Shown here: positions 49,592-59,210 of the stretch, one piece after another | Numbering within the stretch: position 1 is the stretch's first letter | Layout: every line of letters begins with the position of its first letter | Notes under the pieces: generated by a model | What the model was told of the DNA's origin: nothing | Seen by the model: only the letters and a program-made list of their open reading frames with translations | Databases searched by the model: none | Assembly (NCBI GenBank): GCA_002367105.1 | Contig: DFCS01000008.1 | Coordinates: 1 to 64,000 of the forward strand | DNA: 64,000 bases | Origin: Hungatella sp. UBA3048 | Lineage (GTDB): Bacteria > Bacillota > Clostridia > Lachnospirales > Lachnospiraceae | Reading direction: 5' to 3' | Position numbers and translations under genes: made by a program

Positions 49592-51513
49592 GCCTTTTCC
49601 GTTTCCCTTGTTTTATCTTTATATTTTTTCCATTCTGCATTCTGGCGCTCCGTATCAAGATATTCCTTTTTGAGCCGCCATATGATCGAATTGCTGTCAA
49701 TCCCCAGCCCCTTCCGGAGCAGGGATACGTTGCCGTGCTCCACATAGGCATCCGGCAAGGCGATATTGATGACCTTTACATGGGGATAGTGCTCATGGAT
49801 ATAAGCAGTAACCCCGGGACCAAAGCCTCCCTGAAGGACATTTTCTTCCATGACCGCGATCAGCCAGTGCTTCTTTGCCAGACGGTCCACCAGCTCCCGG
49901 TCAAAAGGCTTCACAAACCGGCCGTTGGCCAGAGTACAGTTCCAGCCTTCTGCCTTCAGCTTTTGCCTCACATGCTCCCCTGTGCTCACCATGCTCCCCA
50001 CTGCCAAAAGAGCAATATCCTTTTCCTCATAGAGCATCTCTCCCTTGCCGTATTCAATGGGAGCACGAAAACTCTTTAAGCCCTGGTAAGCCTCTCCTCT
50101 TGGATAACGCACTGCAAATGGGCCATTGTAGGACAGGGCAAACTCCAGCCCATCCATAAGCTCCCATAGGTTTTTCGGCGCAAACACGCTCATATTAGGG
50201 ATGGCAGTCAAATAAGATAAGTCGAAAATTCCCTGATGGGTTTCCCCATCACTACCCACAAGTCCTGCCCGGTCTATGGCAAAGACCACAGGCAGATTTT
50301 GAATGCACACATCATGAAGGATCTGATCAAAGCCGCGCTGTAAAAAAGACGAATAAACGGCCACAACCGGCTTTAAGCCGCCTGCCGCCATTCCAGCCGC
50401 CGAAGTCACCGCATGCTCTTCTGCAATTCCCACGTCAAAAAAGCGGTCAGGATACAGACGGGAAAACCGCTTTAAACCTGTTCCATCCGGCATGGCTGCC
50501 GTTACCGCCACGATTCGTTTATCCTGCTCAGCCAGACGGCAGATGGTTTTGGAAAACACATCCGTATAGCTGGGATTATTCTTCTTTTTCTTCGGCTCCC
50601 CGGTGATAATATCAAAAGTATCAACACTATGGAACTTGGAAGGATTCCTCTCAGCCAGGGCATATCCCTTGCCTTTCTGGGTGATCACATGGACCAGCAC
50701 GGTATGGGGAAGCTTTTTTGCTTCCCGCAGGGCTCTGGAAAGGGCCTTAATATTATGACCGTCCACCGGACCAAGATAGGTGATCCCCATATTCTCAAAC
50801 AGCATTCCAGGTATGAACAGCTGCTTAATGCCGTTCTTTGTCCTGCTGATCTTATCAATGATCTGATCTCCTACAACCGGAATCCGGGACAGCACGTTGG
50901 TCACGTGCTTCTTTAAGTCCAGATACCCTTCCCCGGTACGGATGCTGTTTAAATAAGTAGACATGCCGCCTACATTTTCCGAGATGGACATGTTGTTATC
51001 GTTGAGAATAATAATGAAATTCTTGTTCATTCTGGCCGCATTATTTAAAGCTTCATAGGCCATTCCGCCTGTTAAGGCGCCGTCTCCGATTACGGATACC
51101 ACAAAATGATCCTCTAAAAGCACATCTCTTGCCTGGGCCAGTCCAAGTCCGGCCGAAACGGAAGTAGAGCTGTGTCCGGTATCAAAGGCATCACAAGGAC
51201 TTTCCTTTCTCTTTGGGAAGCCGCTCATGCCGCCGTATTGCCGCAGGTCGTCAAATTCATCTCTCCTGCCGCTTAATATTTTATGGGTGTAGGACTGATG
51301 CCCTACATCCCAGATAACCTTATCCTTTGGAAGATCAAAAGCCAGGTAGATCGCCATGGTTAACTCCACGACTCCCAAATTGGAAGCCAGATGGCCGCCT
51401 GTCATGCTTATTTTTCCTATCAAAAAGTCACGGATTTCCTGACTTAAAATATCAAGCTCCTGCTTTGACAGTTTTTTGATATCCTCAGGCCCGTTTATTA
51501 ATTCCAATATCAT
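49588..51513 (-). CDS. dxs: 1-deoxy-D-xylulose-5-phosphate synthase
   Basis: The 641-residue thiamine-diphosphate enzyme has the cofactor motif GDGALTGGMAYEALNNA, DVGHQSYTHKILSGR, the transketolase pyrimidine-binding domain (EEHAVTSAAGMA) and a C-terminal transketolase domain. It starts the MEP isoprenoid pathway. It is linked to ispA 40 bp upstream. The ribosome site (AAAGGA) is rather distant from the ATG. Confidence 0.97.
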   Translation of the reverse strand: MILELINGPEDIKKLSKQELDILSQEIRDFLIGKISMTGGHLASNLGVVELTMAIYLAFDLPKDKVIWDVGHQSYTHKILSGRRDEFDDLRQYGGMSGFPKRKESPCDAFDTGHSSTSVSAGLGLAQARDVLLEDHFVVSVIGDGALTGGMAYEALNNAARMNKNFIIILNDNNMSISENVGGMSTYLNSIRTGEGYLDLKKHVTNVLSRIPVVGDQIIDKISRTKNGIKQLFIPGMLFENMGITYLGPVDGHNIKALSRALREAKKLPHTVLVHVITQKGKGYALAERNPSKFHSVDTFDIITGEPKKKKNNPSYTDVFSKTICRLAEQDKRIVAVTAAMPDGTGLKRFSRLYPDRFFDVGIAEEHAVTSAAGMAAGGLKPVVAVYSSFLQRGFDQILHDVCIQNLPVVFAIDRAGLVGSDGETHQGIFDLSYLTAIPNMSVFAPKNLWELMDGLEFALSYNGPFAVRYPRGEAYQGLKSFRAPIEYGKGEMLYEEKDIALLAVGSMVSTGEHVRQKLKAEGWNCTLANGRFVKPFDRELVDRLAKKHWLIAVMEENVLQGGFGPGVTAYIHEHYPHVKVINIALPDAYVEHGNVSLLRKGLGIDSNSIIWRLKKEYLDTERQNAEWKKYKDKTRETEKA

Positions 51514-51553
51514 ATTCTTATCAGATCCTTTTTTAGCCTTATCGTTAAACGGC

Positions 51554-52441
51554 TTACTTTTCCCGGTTCACAAGTATCCGAATCAGTGCTTCCAGGAATT
51601 CATTCTTCCCAGGAAGCTCGTGGAGACAGGAAATCGCCTCTAAAGAAATTCTTTCCACATCCTGCTTCGCCTTTTCAATTCCCTCCAGGGTTACATAGGT
51701 GGTCTTATGGTTCTTTTCATCACTGAGCACAGGCTTTCCAAGAACCTCCGCACTGCTGGTTAAATCCAGGATATCATCCTGAATCTGAAAGGCAAGCCCC
51801 AGACAGGAGGCCATCTTCTCAACCAGCTTCAGCTGTTTTTCATCCCCTCCGCCGAGAACAGCTCCGATCATCATTGCGGCCTCTAAAAGCGCCCCGGTCT
51901 TCAACCGGTAAATGAAATCAAGCTTTTCCCTTGGAACAGGCTTTCCTGCCAGCTCCACATCAACGGTCTGACCGCCTATCATTCCATAAATCCCTGTTTT
52001 TTCTGCTAAAATACCCATACACCTGGCAACCAGGTCCGGCCGTTCTGTCATGGAAAGTGCTTTAGCAGCTGTCTCCATAGAGTAAATCAGCAAACCGTCC
52101 CCTGCCAGCACCGCCATGTCATAACCAAATTTAACCCATGCCGTAGGAAGTCCCCGGCGCAGGGTATCATTATCCATGCAGGGAAGGTCATCGTGAATCA
52201 GGGAGGAAGTGTGAATCATCTCAATCGCCGCCATAAAAGGCTCAATCTCTTTTCCCTTTCCGCCGAATAAGCGGTAGGTCTCCTCCATCAGCATTGGACG
52301 AAGTCTCTTTCCTCCAGCGCGAACGCTGTAATCCATTGCCGCCAGCACCGTACTCTGATGGCCCTCCACAGGAGGCAGGTATGTTTCTACAACTTGCCTT
52401 ACTTCCTCTGTACGGGCTGAAAACATATCTTTATAATTCAT
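51554..52441 (-). CDS. ispA: Farnesyl/geranyl diphosphate synthase
   Basis: The 295-residue polyprenyl synthase has the first aspartate-rich motif in LIHDDLPCMDND and the second in FQIQDDILDLT, plus GGKRLRPML. It condenses C5 units from the MEP pathway. The ATG at 52441 (GTGAGG upstream) overlaps xseB by 11 bp. Confidence 0.95.
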   Translation of the reverse strand: MNYKDMFSARTEEVRQVVETYLPPVEGHQSTVLAAMDYSVRAGGKRLRPMLMEETYRLFGGKGKEIEPFMAAIEMIHTSSLIHDDLPCMDNDTLRRGLPTAWVKFGYDMAVLAGDGLLIYSMETAAKALSMTERPDLVARCMGILAEKTGIYGMIGGQTVDVELAGKPVPREKLDFIYRLKTGALLEAAMMIGAVLGGGDEKQLKLVEKMASCLGLAFQIQDDILDLTSSAEVLGKPVLSDEKNHKTTYVTLEGIEKAKQDVERISLEAISCLHELPGKNEFLEALIRILVNREK

Positions 52442-52643
52442 GTTCCTCACCATTTTCCTCTAACACGATAATCTTTTTTTCCACTTTATCTATTTTCTCA
52501 TTGCAGAACTTTACCAGTTTCATGCCGGTCTCATAATACTGAAAGGATTCTTCCAGGGAGCTTTCCCCGCTTTCCAGTTTTTTAATGAGCTCTTCCAGCT
52601 CTCCAAATGTCTCTTCAATCGTTTTTTCTTTTTTTGCCGCCAT
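52431..52643 (-). CDS. xseB: Exodeoxyribonuclease VII small subunit
   Basis: The 70-residue protein has the XseB pattern EETFGELEELIKKLESGES and LEESFQYYETGMKLVKFCNEK in parts. It partners XseA, encoded 17 bp upstream, and overlaps ispA. Confidence 0.95.
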   Translation of the reverse strand: MAAKKEKTIEETFGELEELIKKLESGESSLEESFQYYETGMKLVKFCNEKIDKVEKKIIVLEENGEEHEL

Positions 52644-52660
52644 AAATCCGTTTCTCCTTA

Positions 52661-53974
52661 TTAGCTGTCTCCACGAACTTCTTCCCGCTGGCTGCCAAAT
52701 AAGCCGGATTCCGCCGGAGCAACACGGGAAACCACCGCCTCCATGCTTCCATCCCTAAGCCTCAGCCCAATTCTGTCACCGGCTTTTACCTGCTTCACGG
52801 AATCAATCCGCCTGTCTTTTCCATCAGTTACAAAACCATAGCCGCCTCCCATTCTCTTAAGAGGGGATTCTGCTTCCAGGCGGCTGATGAAAATCTCCAG
52901 CCTGTGCCTGTCCCTGACCGCCTGCTTTTCTATAAGCTGTTTTATATGAAGCTTGTCTTCTTCCGCCCTTGCCAGGTATGAGGCAGTCTTTGACAGAATC
53001 AAGCTTTTCAGCTTGTCCTGGGTGTCCACAAGCCTTTGCCGGCATTCATGGATGCTGCGCTTGGGGTCATGCAGCTTCAGCTTTAAGGCGTACTGGTTTC
53101 CATGAAACCGGTAGCGTTCCAGCTTTCTTTCTACAGTCCTTAAGAGCGTATGACCGTACATTTCCACCTGTTCTTCAAACTTGCTGTAATCAAATACAGC
53201 AAGCTCTGCTGCTGCAGAAGGTGTGGGGGCACGCATGTCCGCCACATAATCTGCAATAGTCACATCAGTTTCATGGCCCACCGCAGAGATCACAGGAGTG
53301 CTGCAGTTAAATACAGCTCTTGCCACAACTTCCTCATTAAATGCCCATAAATCCTCAATGGAACCGCCGCCCCTCCCAACGATCAGGACATCAAGTCCCA
53401 TCTGGTCCAGGGTTTCGATCCCCTTTACAATGCTCTCCTTCGCGTTCTCTCCCTGGACAAGAGCCGGGTAGAGATAAAGCTGCACATAAGGATTGCGTCT
53501 GGTTGATATATTTATAATATCCTGGATAGCAGCTCCGGTAGGAGCCGTCACGATTCCTACGGTTGTCCCGTACCTTGGAATCGGTTTCTTATATTCAGGT
53601 GAAAACATCCCCATTTCTTCCAGTTCATCACGCAGTTTTTGGAACCTTTCAAACAGATCGCCGATTCCTTCTTTTGTGATCTCCTGGGCATAGAGCTGGT
53701 ATCTTCCGTCCCGCTCATAAACCTCCACGCTGCCCTTTACCACCACCTGCTGCCCTTCCTCCAGCTTAAAAGCAAGACCCTTCCTGTGCCCGGCAAACAT
53801 CACTGCCGCCATAGACGATTTCCCATCCTTTAAGGTAAAGTAAATATGGCCGGAGGTATGGTATTTACAGTTGGACACTTCACCCTTAACGGATATCCGG
53901 TTCAGAGCGAAATCCTGGGCAAACATATTCTTAATATAGGCATTGACTGAAGTAACGGAATACACACTTGCCAT
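52661..53974 (-). CDS. xseA: Exodeoxyribonuclease VII large subunit
   Basis: The 437-residue protein has an N-terminal OB fold (about residues 1-100, ISVKGEVSNCKYHTSGHIYF) and the nuclease core with GIVTAPTGAAIQDI, VGRGGGSIEDLWAFN and SAVGHETDVTIADYVAD, then a coiled-coil tail. It degrades single-stranded DNA with XseB. It starts 3 bp after the nusB stop. Confidence 0.97.
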   Translation of the reverse strand: MASVYSVTSVNAYIKNMFAQDFALNRISVKGEVSNCKYHTSGHIYFTLKDGKSSMAAVMFAGHRKGLAFKLEEGQQVVVKGSVEVYERDGRYQLYAQEITKEGIGDLFERFQKLRDELEEMGMFSPEYKKPIPRYGTTVGIVTAPTGAAIQDIINISTRRNPYVQLYLYPALVQGENAKESIVKGIETLDQMGLDVLIVGRGGGSIEDLWAFNEEVVARAVFNCSTPVISAVGHETDVTIADYVADMRAPTPSAAAELAVFDYSKFEEQVEMYGHTLLRTVERKLERYRFHGNQYALKLKLHDPKRSIHECRQRLVDTQDKLKSLILSKTASYLARAEEDKLHIKQLIEKQAVRDRHRLEIFISRLEAESPLKRMGGGYGFVTDGKDRRIDSVKQVKAGDRIGLRLRDGSMEAVVSRVAPAESGLFGSQREEVRGDS

Positions 53975-53977
53975 ATC

Positions 53978-54421
53978 TTACACCAGCTTAGCCAGGACTC
54001 CGTTAATAAATGCCGGAGCTTCATTCCCGCCGTACTTTTTAGCCAGTTCCACAGCCTCATTGATGGCTACTTTTTCCGGCACTTCCTCATCAAATAAAAT
54101 CTCAAACAGGGCCAGGCGGAGAATGGTAAGTTCAGCCTTACCCATACGTTTTGTCTTCCAGCCTTCGGCTACTTCGTTGATCTTTGAATCCAGTTCAGGG
54201 ATTCTGACCATAACGGACTCTGCCCTCTCTCTTAAATAAGCAGCATTTTCTTCACTCATATCCACATCATGGATGATCTCTTCTATACCCTCGGCGTTTA
54301 AATCATCCTCTTTTGGTTCCTCAAAATATTGAATAAGCTGCCCTGTCTTCTCCTCTGCCGGATAAAAATCCGCACAAAAGAGCATTTTAAAGCAGTGTTC
54401 GCGCATTTTACTTCTGGTCAT
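53978..54421 (-). CDS. nusB: Transcription antitermination factor NusB
   Basis: The 147-residue all-helical protein has REHCFKMLFCADFY at the N-terminus, LTILRLALFEILF and VAINEAVELAKKYGGNEAPAFINGVLAKL in parts, with an acidic insert around residues 35-55. It works in rRNA antitermination. The ATG at 54421 follows AGGAGG at 10 bp. It heads the nusB-to-DUF554 chain; its usual neighbour asp23 is displaced by three inserted genes. Confidence 0.95.
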   Translation of the reverse strand: MTRSKMREHCFKMLFCADFYPAEEKTGQLIQYFEEPKEDDLNAEGIEEIIHDVDMSEENAAYLRERAESVMVRIPELDSKINEVAEGWKTKRMGKAELTILRLALFEILFDEEVPEKVAINEAVELAKKYGGNEAPAFINGVLAKLV

Positions 54422-54486
54422 TTCCCATGGTCCTCCTATTGGTGATTTTCTGGACATTTGGAATTATTATACCTTACCAGGGTTTT

Positions 54487-55395
54487 TTATACAATAGAAA
54501 CTTTGCTATTCTCCAAAAACCTCCGGATATTATCAAGCACTTTTTCGCTCAAAATTCCAAAGGCCTGCCTGGTTCTCCCAGCCGAAGCATTGACACAAAA
54601 CACCATGGGATGTGTTAAAAGTTCCCCGTTCCCGGCTGCTCCTGCCGTATCGCAGGCAAACCGGTTGTCCCCGGCATCCAGCCAGTTTTTCAAATCTTCC
54701 GGTTCAAAGGCAGGTCCAATGGACGTATTAAACAGGATCTTTCCATTTCCCAGCTTCTGGAATTCCTTTTCATGCAGCAGGATCACATTCTTATTTAAAC
54801 AGGTAAATACCACTTCACTGCTCTCTAATAGCTCTCCCAATGGACGGTATCCGATTCCTTTTTCCTCGTACTGCGGTTTTCTGCTCCTGCTGTAATAGGA
54901 AACATCTGCCCCGAGAAACTTTAAAGCATTGGCGATCATGCCTCCGGAAACACCCATACCAACAATTCCTGCCTTTAATCCGGTAATCTCTACCGGCATA
55001 TCCTTCCACATGGGCCTGTCATATCCATGAAGAAAGCGCACCAGTTCACAGATTGCATATTCCACCACTCCAACATCGCCGTAATCACGGATACCCATAA
55101 CTGTAATCCCATGCTGCTCTGCGTAAGCAATGTCTACGTTTGCGCTCTCCTTTGAATAAAGGCTGCAGCACATCCCCACATATTTGATTTTAGGACATCG
55201 TTCAAAGACATACTGACTGATCCTGGAGGTGTAGCTTAAAAGAACTCCATCCGCATCTCCGATTCTCTTTATGATCTCTTCGTCATCACAGGGAATATCC
55301 TCGTACATCACCACCTGTTTTGCATATCGGAAAAGCTCTTTCTCCGCTTTTTCTACCAGACTCACCGGCTCTATGGCAACCAACTTCTCAAACAT
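54487..55395 (-). CDS. D-isomer-specific 2-hydroxyacid dehydrogenase family protein
   Basis: The 302-residue protein has a substrate domain at both ends and a central Rossmann domain with AGIVGMGVSGGMIANAL and a LGADVSYYSRS turn. The typical catalytic Arg/Glu/His triad is not obvious: the expected R-region reads VVFTCLNKNVILLHEKEF and the C-terminal His region AASAGR-like. Substrate is unknown. It lies about 98 bp after the aspartate-dehydrogenase-like gene, with a structured repeat in between. Confidence 0.78.
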   Translation of the reverse strand: MFEKLVAIEPVSLVEKAEKELFRYAKQVVMYEDIPCDDEEIIKRIGDADGVLLSYTSRISQYVFERCPKIKYVGMCCSLYSKESANVDIAYAEQHGITVMGIRDYGDVGVVEYAICELVRFLHGYDRPMWKDMPVEITGLKAGIVGMGVSGGMIANALKFLGADVSYYSRSRKPQYEEKGIGYRPLGELLESSEVVFTCLNKNVILLHEKEFQKLGNGKILFNTSIGPAFEPEDLKNWLDAGDNRFACDTAGAAGNGELLTHPMVFCVNASAGRTRQAFGILSEKVLDNIRRFLENSKVSIV

Positions 55396-55406
55396 CTTCT
55401 TATCCT

Positions 55407-55495
55407 CCTGTTAAGCGGATATTCCCAATCCGCGACCTTACCTGCTCATAGTGTGCCCCGCTCTTTCGGGTATAACCGAATAGCAGTCATCGGTT
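55407..55495. repeat. Structured intergenic repeat, second copy
   Basis: The minus strand holds a palindrome core GCGGATTGGGAATATCCGC (55413-55433) within a block matching 24956-24992 over about 35 bases with few differences. Two further hairpins adjoin it (CCCG-CGGG and AACCGA-TCGGTT). It fills the gap between two dehydrogenase genes. Confidence 0.5.
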
Positions 55496-56279
55496 AAAAT
55501 ACGATTGGTGACACAATATTCTGCAGGACAGCCACTACACTCCAGCCGGCAATGGCGCTGGTGCTTGAATAAATATCCACAACAGCCTTCACGCCTTCAA
55601 TTTCAGCAGTGATCTTATGGTCATCCCCAATCATTCCCGGAACGCTGTGAATGTTCACCCTGGTTTTATCCGGCCCGACAGTTGCCAGAGAAGACGCTAC
55701 CGCAACATTCACCTTTGCAGGAAGAAGCCCGATCGCTTCTTTTGCATTGCCGTCAAACACCATGGTGCTTTCCTTGTCGGTCATTAAATGACCCTCAAAA
55801 AGAGGTGTATCCATTAAGGATTCCGGACCTTTTCTTGTCTCAATTCCTGCTTTGGCCTCTCCCATGAGAGAAACCGTACGAAGCACATCAAAGCCTCCCA
55901 CCGCTCCTGAAGCGATATATACCCTGGTATTATGTTTTACGGCCGTGGCCTTCACTCTCTCATAAAACTCTTTATCCGCAAAGGCACCGATGGACAGCAC
56001 GATGAGATTACATCCATTTGCCAGAATCTTCTCAGCCATGTCTCTGACGGAATCCCCGGATGCCGCCTCGGCGATGTAATCCGGTTTTAATTCCAGCAGT
56101 TCATCAATCCCTGTGCAGGAGCTGCAGCCACTTTTCTCTGCCAGGGCATCAGTCTTTTCCTTTGTCCTCCCAACGATCCCCACCAACTCATACTCAGGCA
56201 GTAAACCGTCTTTCCATGCTCCGGCAATAATATCTCCAAGATAACCGTTTCCAATAATTCCAAGTCTAAGCTTATTCAT
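55494..56279 (-). CDS. Aspartate dehydrogenase-like protein (NadX/DUF108 family)
   Basis: The 261-residue protein has an N-terminal Rossmann fold (LGIIGNGYLGDIIAGAW), the ASGAVGGFDVLR motif and a C-terminal GDDHKITAEIEG block with the family's catalytic His. Relatives oxidise L-aspartate to iminoaspartate for NAD synthesis or amino acid metabolism. No nadA or nadC is adjacent, so the role here is open. It probably shares a transcript with the downstream 2-hydroxyacid dehydrogenase gene. Confidence 0.82.
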   Translation of the reverse strand: MNKLRLGIIGNGYLGDIIAGAWKDGLLPEYELVGIVGRTKEKTDALAEKSGCSSCTGIDELLELKPDYIAEAASGDSVRDMAEKILANGCNLIVLSIGAFADKEFYERVKATAVKHNTRVYIASGAVGGFDVLRTVSLMGEAKAGIETRKGPESLMDTPLFEGHLMTDKESTMVFDGNAKEAIGLLPAKVNVAVASSLATVGPDKTRVNIHSVPGMIGDDHKITAEIEGVKAVVDIYSSTSAIAGWSVVAVLQNIVSPIVF

Positions 56280-56367
56280 GCTTTTCTCCTTTTAGTAATT
56301 TTAAAAACATTAAATTTCATTATACCTGAAATCAAAAGGACTTTCAAGGAGTGCAGGACCTAAGGAC

Positions 56368-57714
56368 TCAAAGCTGGAATGCAAACTGATTTTTCCCTTT
56401 TCCCTTTGCCTGATATAATGCCTGATCCGCCCGTCTTAATATGGCATCATATTCCGTCTCCTGTTCACCTACCAGGGTAATTCCAATGCTTGCATGTATG
56501 GTACCGGAGGCGTGAAACGCATTTAATATCCGTTTCGCAATGGCCTCCGGCTGTTTCCTGCCGCTTAGGCCGTACAGCCAGATGCAGAACTCATCACCGC
56601 CAAAACGGACAATCACATCCTCTTTTCTGGTACAGGCGCTTAAAATCTGTCCTGCCTGGGTTAAAACCAGATCTCCCTTATGATGGCCGAAGGTGTCATT
56701 GATTTTCTTGAAATCGTCAATATCAAGGAACATACAGGCATAAAACCTCTTTTTCCCTCCGCCTTTCAGTCTCTGTTCCACCAGCTTTCTTGCTGTTTCT
56801 CTGGTATAAACGCCTGTTAAATAATCCTTTTGTGCCCGCGTCGCTTCCTTTTTCCGCAAATAAATAATACAAATAATAAGAAGAACTGTACAGGCCACCA
56901 TTGCCGTTGAGCTTGCAAGAAAGAATTTTGACAGTTTTCTGATCTTGTAAAGAGCGCCGTCATAGCTTTCTGTTTTCACCATGGAAGCCATCATCCAGTC
57001 TTCAACTCCAGCAGACTGATAATAAAGAAGCTCCCTGCTGCCCTTGTAATAATAGACGGCATATCCGGAACCTCCGCTCTCCGCAGTCTTTTTTATCTGC
57101 TCCAAAGATTGTCCGTCTCTAAATTCCATGGTTTTGAGTATATCATAAATATTGGCATAAGTTTCATACCCGGGGCACGTGGCCACCAGCTCTCCGGACC
57201 TTGTGAAAACCAGGCTGGCACTGTATGGTCTTAACTCCGTACTGTTTAAATACTTCCCCAGTTCTTCAGCAGTATACTCCATACAGACCGATCCCTTTGC
57301 CTGTCCATCCCTAACCACCGGAACGGACAGAGCGATCCCTGACTGACCGTTAAAACCCTTGGAGGGCAGCCTGGATATGCTGTTTTCTCCCATTACCCCC
57401 TGGGATTTTTGAATCCCGTAATACATAATTTCCTGTCCGCTTATAGCTCCAATTTCCGATCCCTCCGGCAGATCACCAAATGCAGAGAATGCCTCAAGCA
57501 CTTCAAACCTTTCCCGGATCATTCCCTGAAGATAGGTAAGTACTTCGTCATTCTCCTTTTTTAAATCCTGGTAAGTCTGTTCTAACAGACTCTTTTCTAC
57601 CTCTTTGAAGTAATAAATGTTTAAAGCGAATATCCCTATAATTACCGATACCACCAGACCAAGCAATGTAATCACCCTCAGCGAGTAGCGGTCTTTCTCC
57701 TTATCAGCCATCAT
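56368..57714 (-). CDS. Membrane-bound diguanylate cyclase
   Basis: Two membrane helices (about residues 15-38 and 265-290) bracket a Cache-like extracellular sensor. The cytosolic GGDEF domain follows: LDIDDFKKINDTFGHHKGD, active site RFGGDEF and the product-inhibition I-site RKED five residues before it, so c-di-GMP feedback should operate. The ATG at 57714 is preferred; a GTG 12 bp upstream is possible. It is the second c-di-GMP gene in the window. It lies between asp23 and the dehydrogenases. Confidence 0.92.
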   Translation of the reverse strand: MMADKEKDRYSLRVITLLGLVVSVIIGIFALNIYYFKEVEKSLLEQTYQDLKKENDEVLTYLQGMIRERFEVLEAFSAFGDLPEGSEIGAISGQEIMYYGIQKSQGVMGENSISRLPSKGFNGQSGIALSVPVVRDGQAKGSVCMEYTAEELGKYLNSTELRPYSASLVFTRSGELVATCPGYETYANIYDILKTMEFRDGQSLEQIKKTAESGGSGYAVYYYKGSRELLYYQSAGVEDWMMASMVKTESYDGALYKIRKLSKFFLASSTAMVACTVLLIICIIYLRKKEATRAQKDYLTGVYTRETARKLVEQRLKGGGKKRFYACMFLDIDDFKKINDTFGHHKGDLVLTQAGQILSACTRKEDVIVRFGGDEFCIWLYGLSGRKQPEAIAKRILNAFHASGTIHASIGITLVGEQETEYDAILRRADQALYQAKGKGKNQFAFQL

Positions 57715-57781
57715 ATATGTAAACACCTGTCCCTTTATAAATCCCGAATCGTATCCTTACAACATTTATTCTTTTGTACAC

Positions 57782-57824
57782 AAAGAAAAGCGGGGGCATG
57801 AACCTTTTCCCGATTCGCCCCCGC
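57782..57824 (-). terminator. Terminator after asp23
   Basis: GCGGGGGC and GCCCCCGC pair perfectly, followed on the minus strand by TTTTCTTT. It ends the asp23 transcript before the three-gene insert. Confidence 0.92.
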
Positions 57825-57839
57825 GATAGACCTTTTCAT

Positions 57840-58226
57840 CTATTTATTCTCTTCCAATGCTACACCGGCAATCCGGATGTTTACATCCAGAACCGTTAAG
57901 CCTGTCATGTTCTCAATGGCGTTCTGCACCTTCTCCTGAACCTTCTCACTGACGGCAGGTATGCTGTAACCGTATTTGATGTTTAAGGATAAATCCACAG
58001 ATACATGCTCTTCTGTCAGCTCCACCTTAACGCCCTTGGATAAATTTTTCATGCCCAGCTTTGACACCAACTCATTGGTGATGTTGCCAGCCATGGAATC
58101 TACACCTTCTACCTCGGTTGCTGCAAGACCTGCAATGATGGCCACCACATCGTCCGCAATCTGTACTTCGCCAATTTTATCTTTTTCATATACCTTGTGA
58201 GTATTTCTGCTTTCCATTTCTGCCAC
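57840..58226 (-). CDS. Asp23/Gls24 family envelope stress protein
   Basis: The 128-residue protein has the family pattern GEVQIADDVVAIIAGLAATEVEGV and VSVDLSLNIKYGYSIPAV, in parts. It starts with GTG preceded by AGGAGGG. Members associate with the cell envelope, and this gene stands between spoIIIA and nusB in clostridia. It has its own downstream terminator here. Confidence 0.93.
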   Translation of the reverse strand: MAEMESRNTHKVYEKDKIGEVQIADDVVAIIAGLAATEVEGVDSMAGNITNELVSKLGMKNLSKGVKVELTEEHVSVDLSLNIKYGYSIPAVSEKVQEKVQNAIENMTGLTVLDVNIRIAGVALEENK

Positions 58227-58388
58227 AGCAATTCCCTCCTGTACTAATATTTATATACTAATGAATCAACTGGATATGCAGGCATATCCGCCTGATTCAA
58301 AAGCAGGGGGCTGAAAGATGTTTTTTCTTCCGACCCTTTAGGTTCTGGAATCATTATAGCAAAACTGTCCGCAGTTTGCAAAGGCTTT

Positions 58389-59195
58389 TTACTCTTCCAA
58401 TTTCATAAGAGTGATTACGATGCTTTCCGCTCCCACTTCCGTTTTTCTCTTTACGATGTCCTCAATTTGAGCCCGCTGAGGATCTGTAATGCTGGGGGCA
58501 TTGATAACAACATCCACTTTTCCGCTGGAAATGCTGACCACTGGATCTGCAAATCCTTTGGCAAGCAGCAGAGTTTCCGCTGCATTTTCTTTTTCAGCAA
58601 TAGCCGTCATATCAATCATTTCCTGAATTGCCTGCTGTTTTGCTGCTTCTTCAATGTTTGGATTGTTAATCAGGTTCATTAAAGTTTCCTTATTCTTTGC
58701 CCGAACCTGCTCCCGATTTAACTGTACGCTGGATATGTATTCTGATACGTTCATTCCGCTGGTAAGCACCGCTTCTCCAGGGTTGTCAAGGCCGGTTTTT
58801 GCCGCCTGTGTCTCATTTGCCGCCTGTGTCTCATTTGCCGCTAAGTCTACCGATCCATCGCTTTGCAAAGCCGCATCGGTTTCTCCTGCCGCCAGTTTAT
58901 CAATATCCTCTGCATCCTGGTCAAGGCTTGCAATTTCCTGATTTGTATCACTACCGGTAAGGGACTGGTTTTCCGCTAAAATATCTTCTTCAGAAATATC
59001 AGTCATTCCAGCTTCATAGACGTCTGTCCCGGAAGCGGCCTCCTGCTTTCCTGCATAGTTTAAATATCCAGCAGCAGCTATCATAACGGCTAAGGTGGTG
59101 ATAATAATCTGGTTTCTTCGGAACAGTTTCTTCATATCCATTTTCTTTGGGGTTCTAGGGACCTTGGGCTCATTGCTTGTTTTCCAACTTCTCAT
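58389..59195 (-). CDS. spoIIIAH: Stage III sporulation protein AH
   Basis: The 268-residue protein has one N-terminal membrane helix (NQIIITTLAVMIAAAGYLNYAG), an acidic Ala/Asp/Glu linker with a perfect AANETQ duplication and a C-terminal YscJ/FliF-like ring-building domain. It spans from the mother cell and contacts SpoIIQ in the channel. The ATG at 59195 follows AAGGAG. Last gene of the operon. Confidence 0.95.
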   Translation of the reverse strand: MRSWKTSNEPKVPRTPKKMDMKKLFRRNQIIITTLAVMIAAAGYLNYAGKQEAASGTDVYEAGMTDISEEDILAENQSLTGSDTNQEIASLDQDAEDIDKLAAGETDAALQSDGSVDLAANETQAANETQAAKTGLDNPGEAVLTSGMNVSEYISSVQLNREQVRAKNKETLMNLINNPNIEEAAKQQAIQEMIDMTAIAEKENAAETLLLAKGFADPVVSISSGKVDVVINAPSITDPQRAQIEDIVKRKTEVGAESIVITLMKLEE

Positions 59196-59210
59196 ACATG
59201 ACACTCCTTT

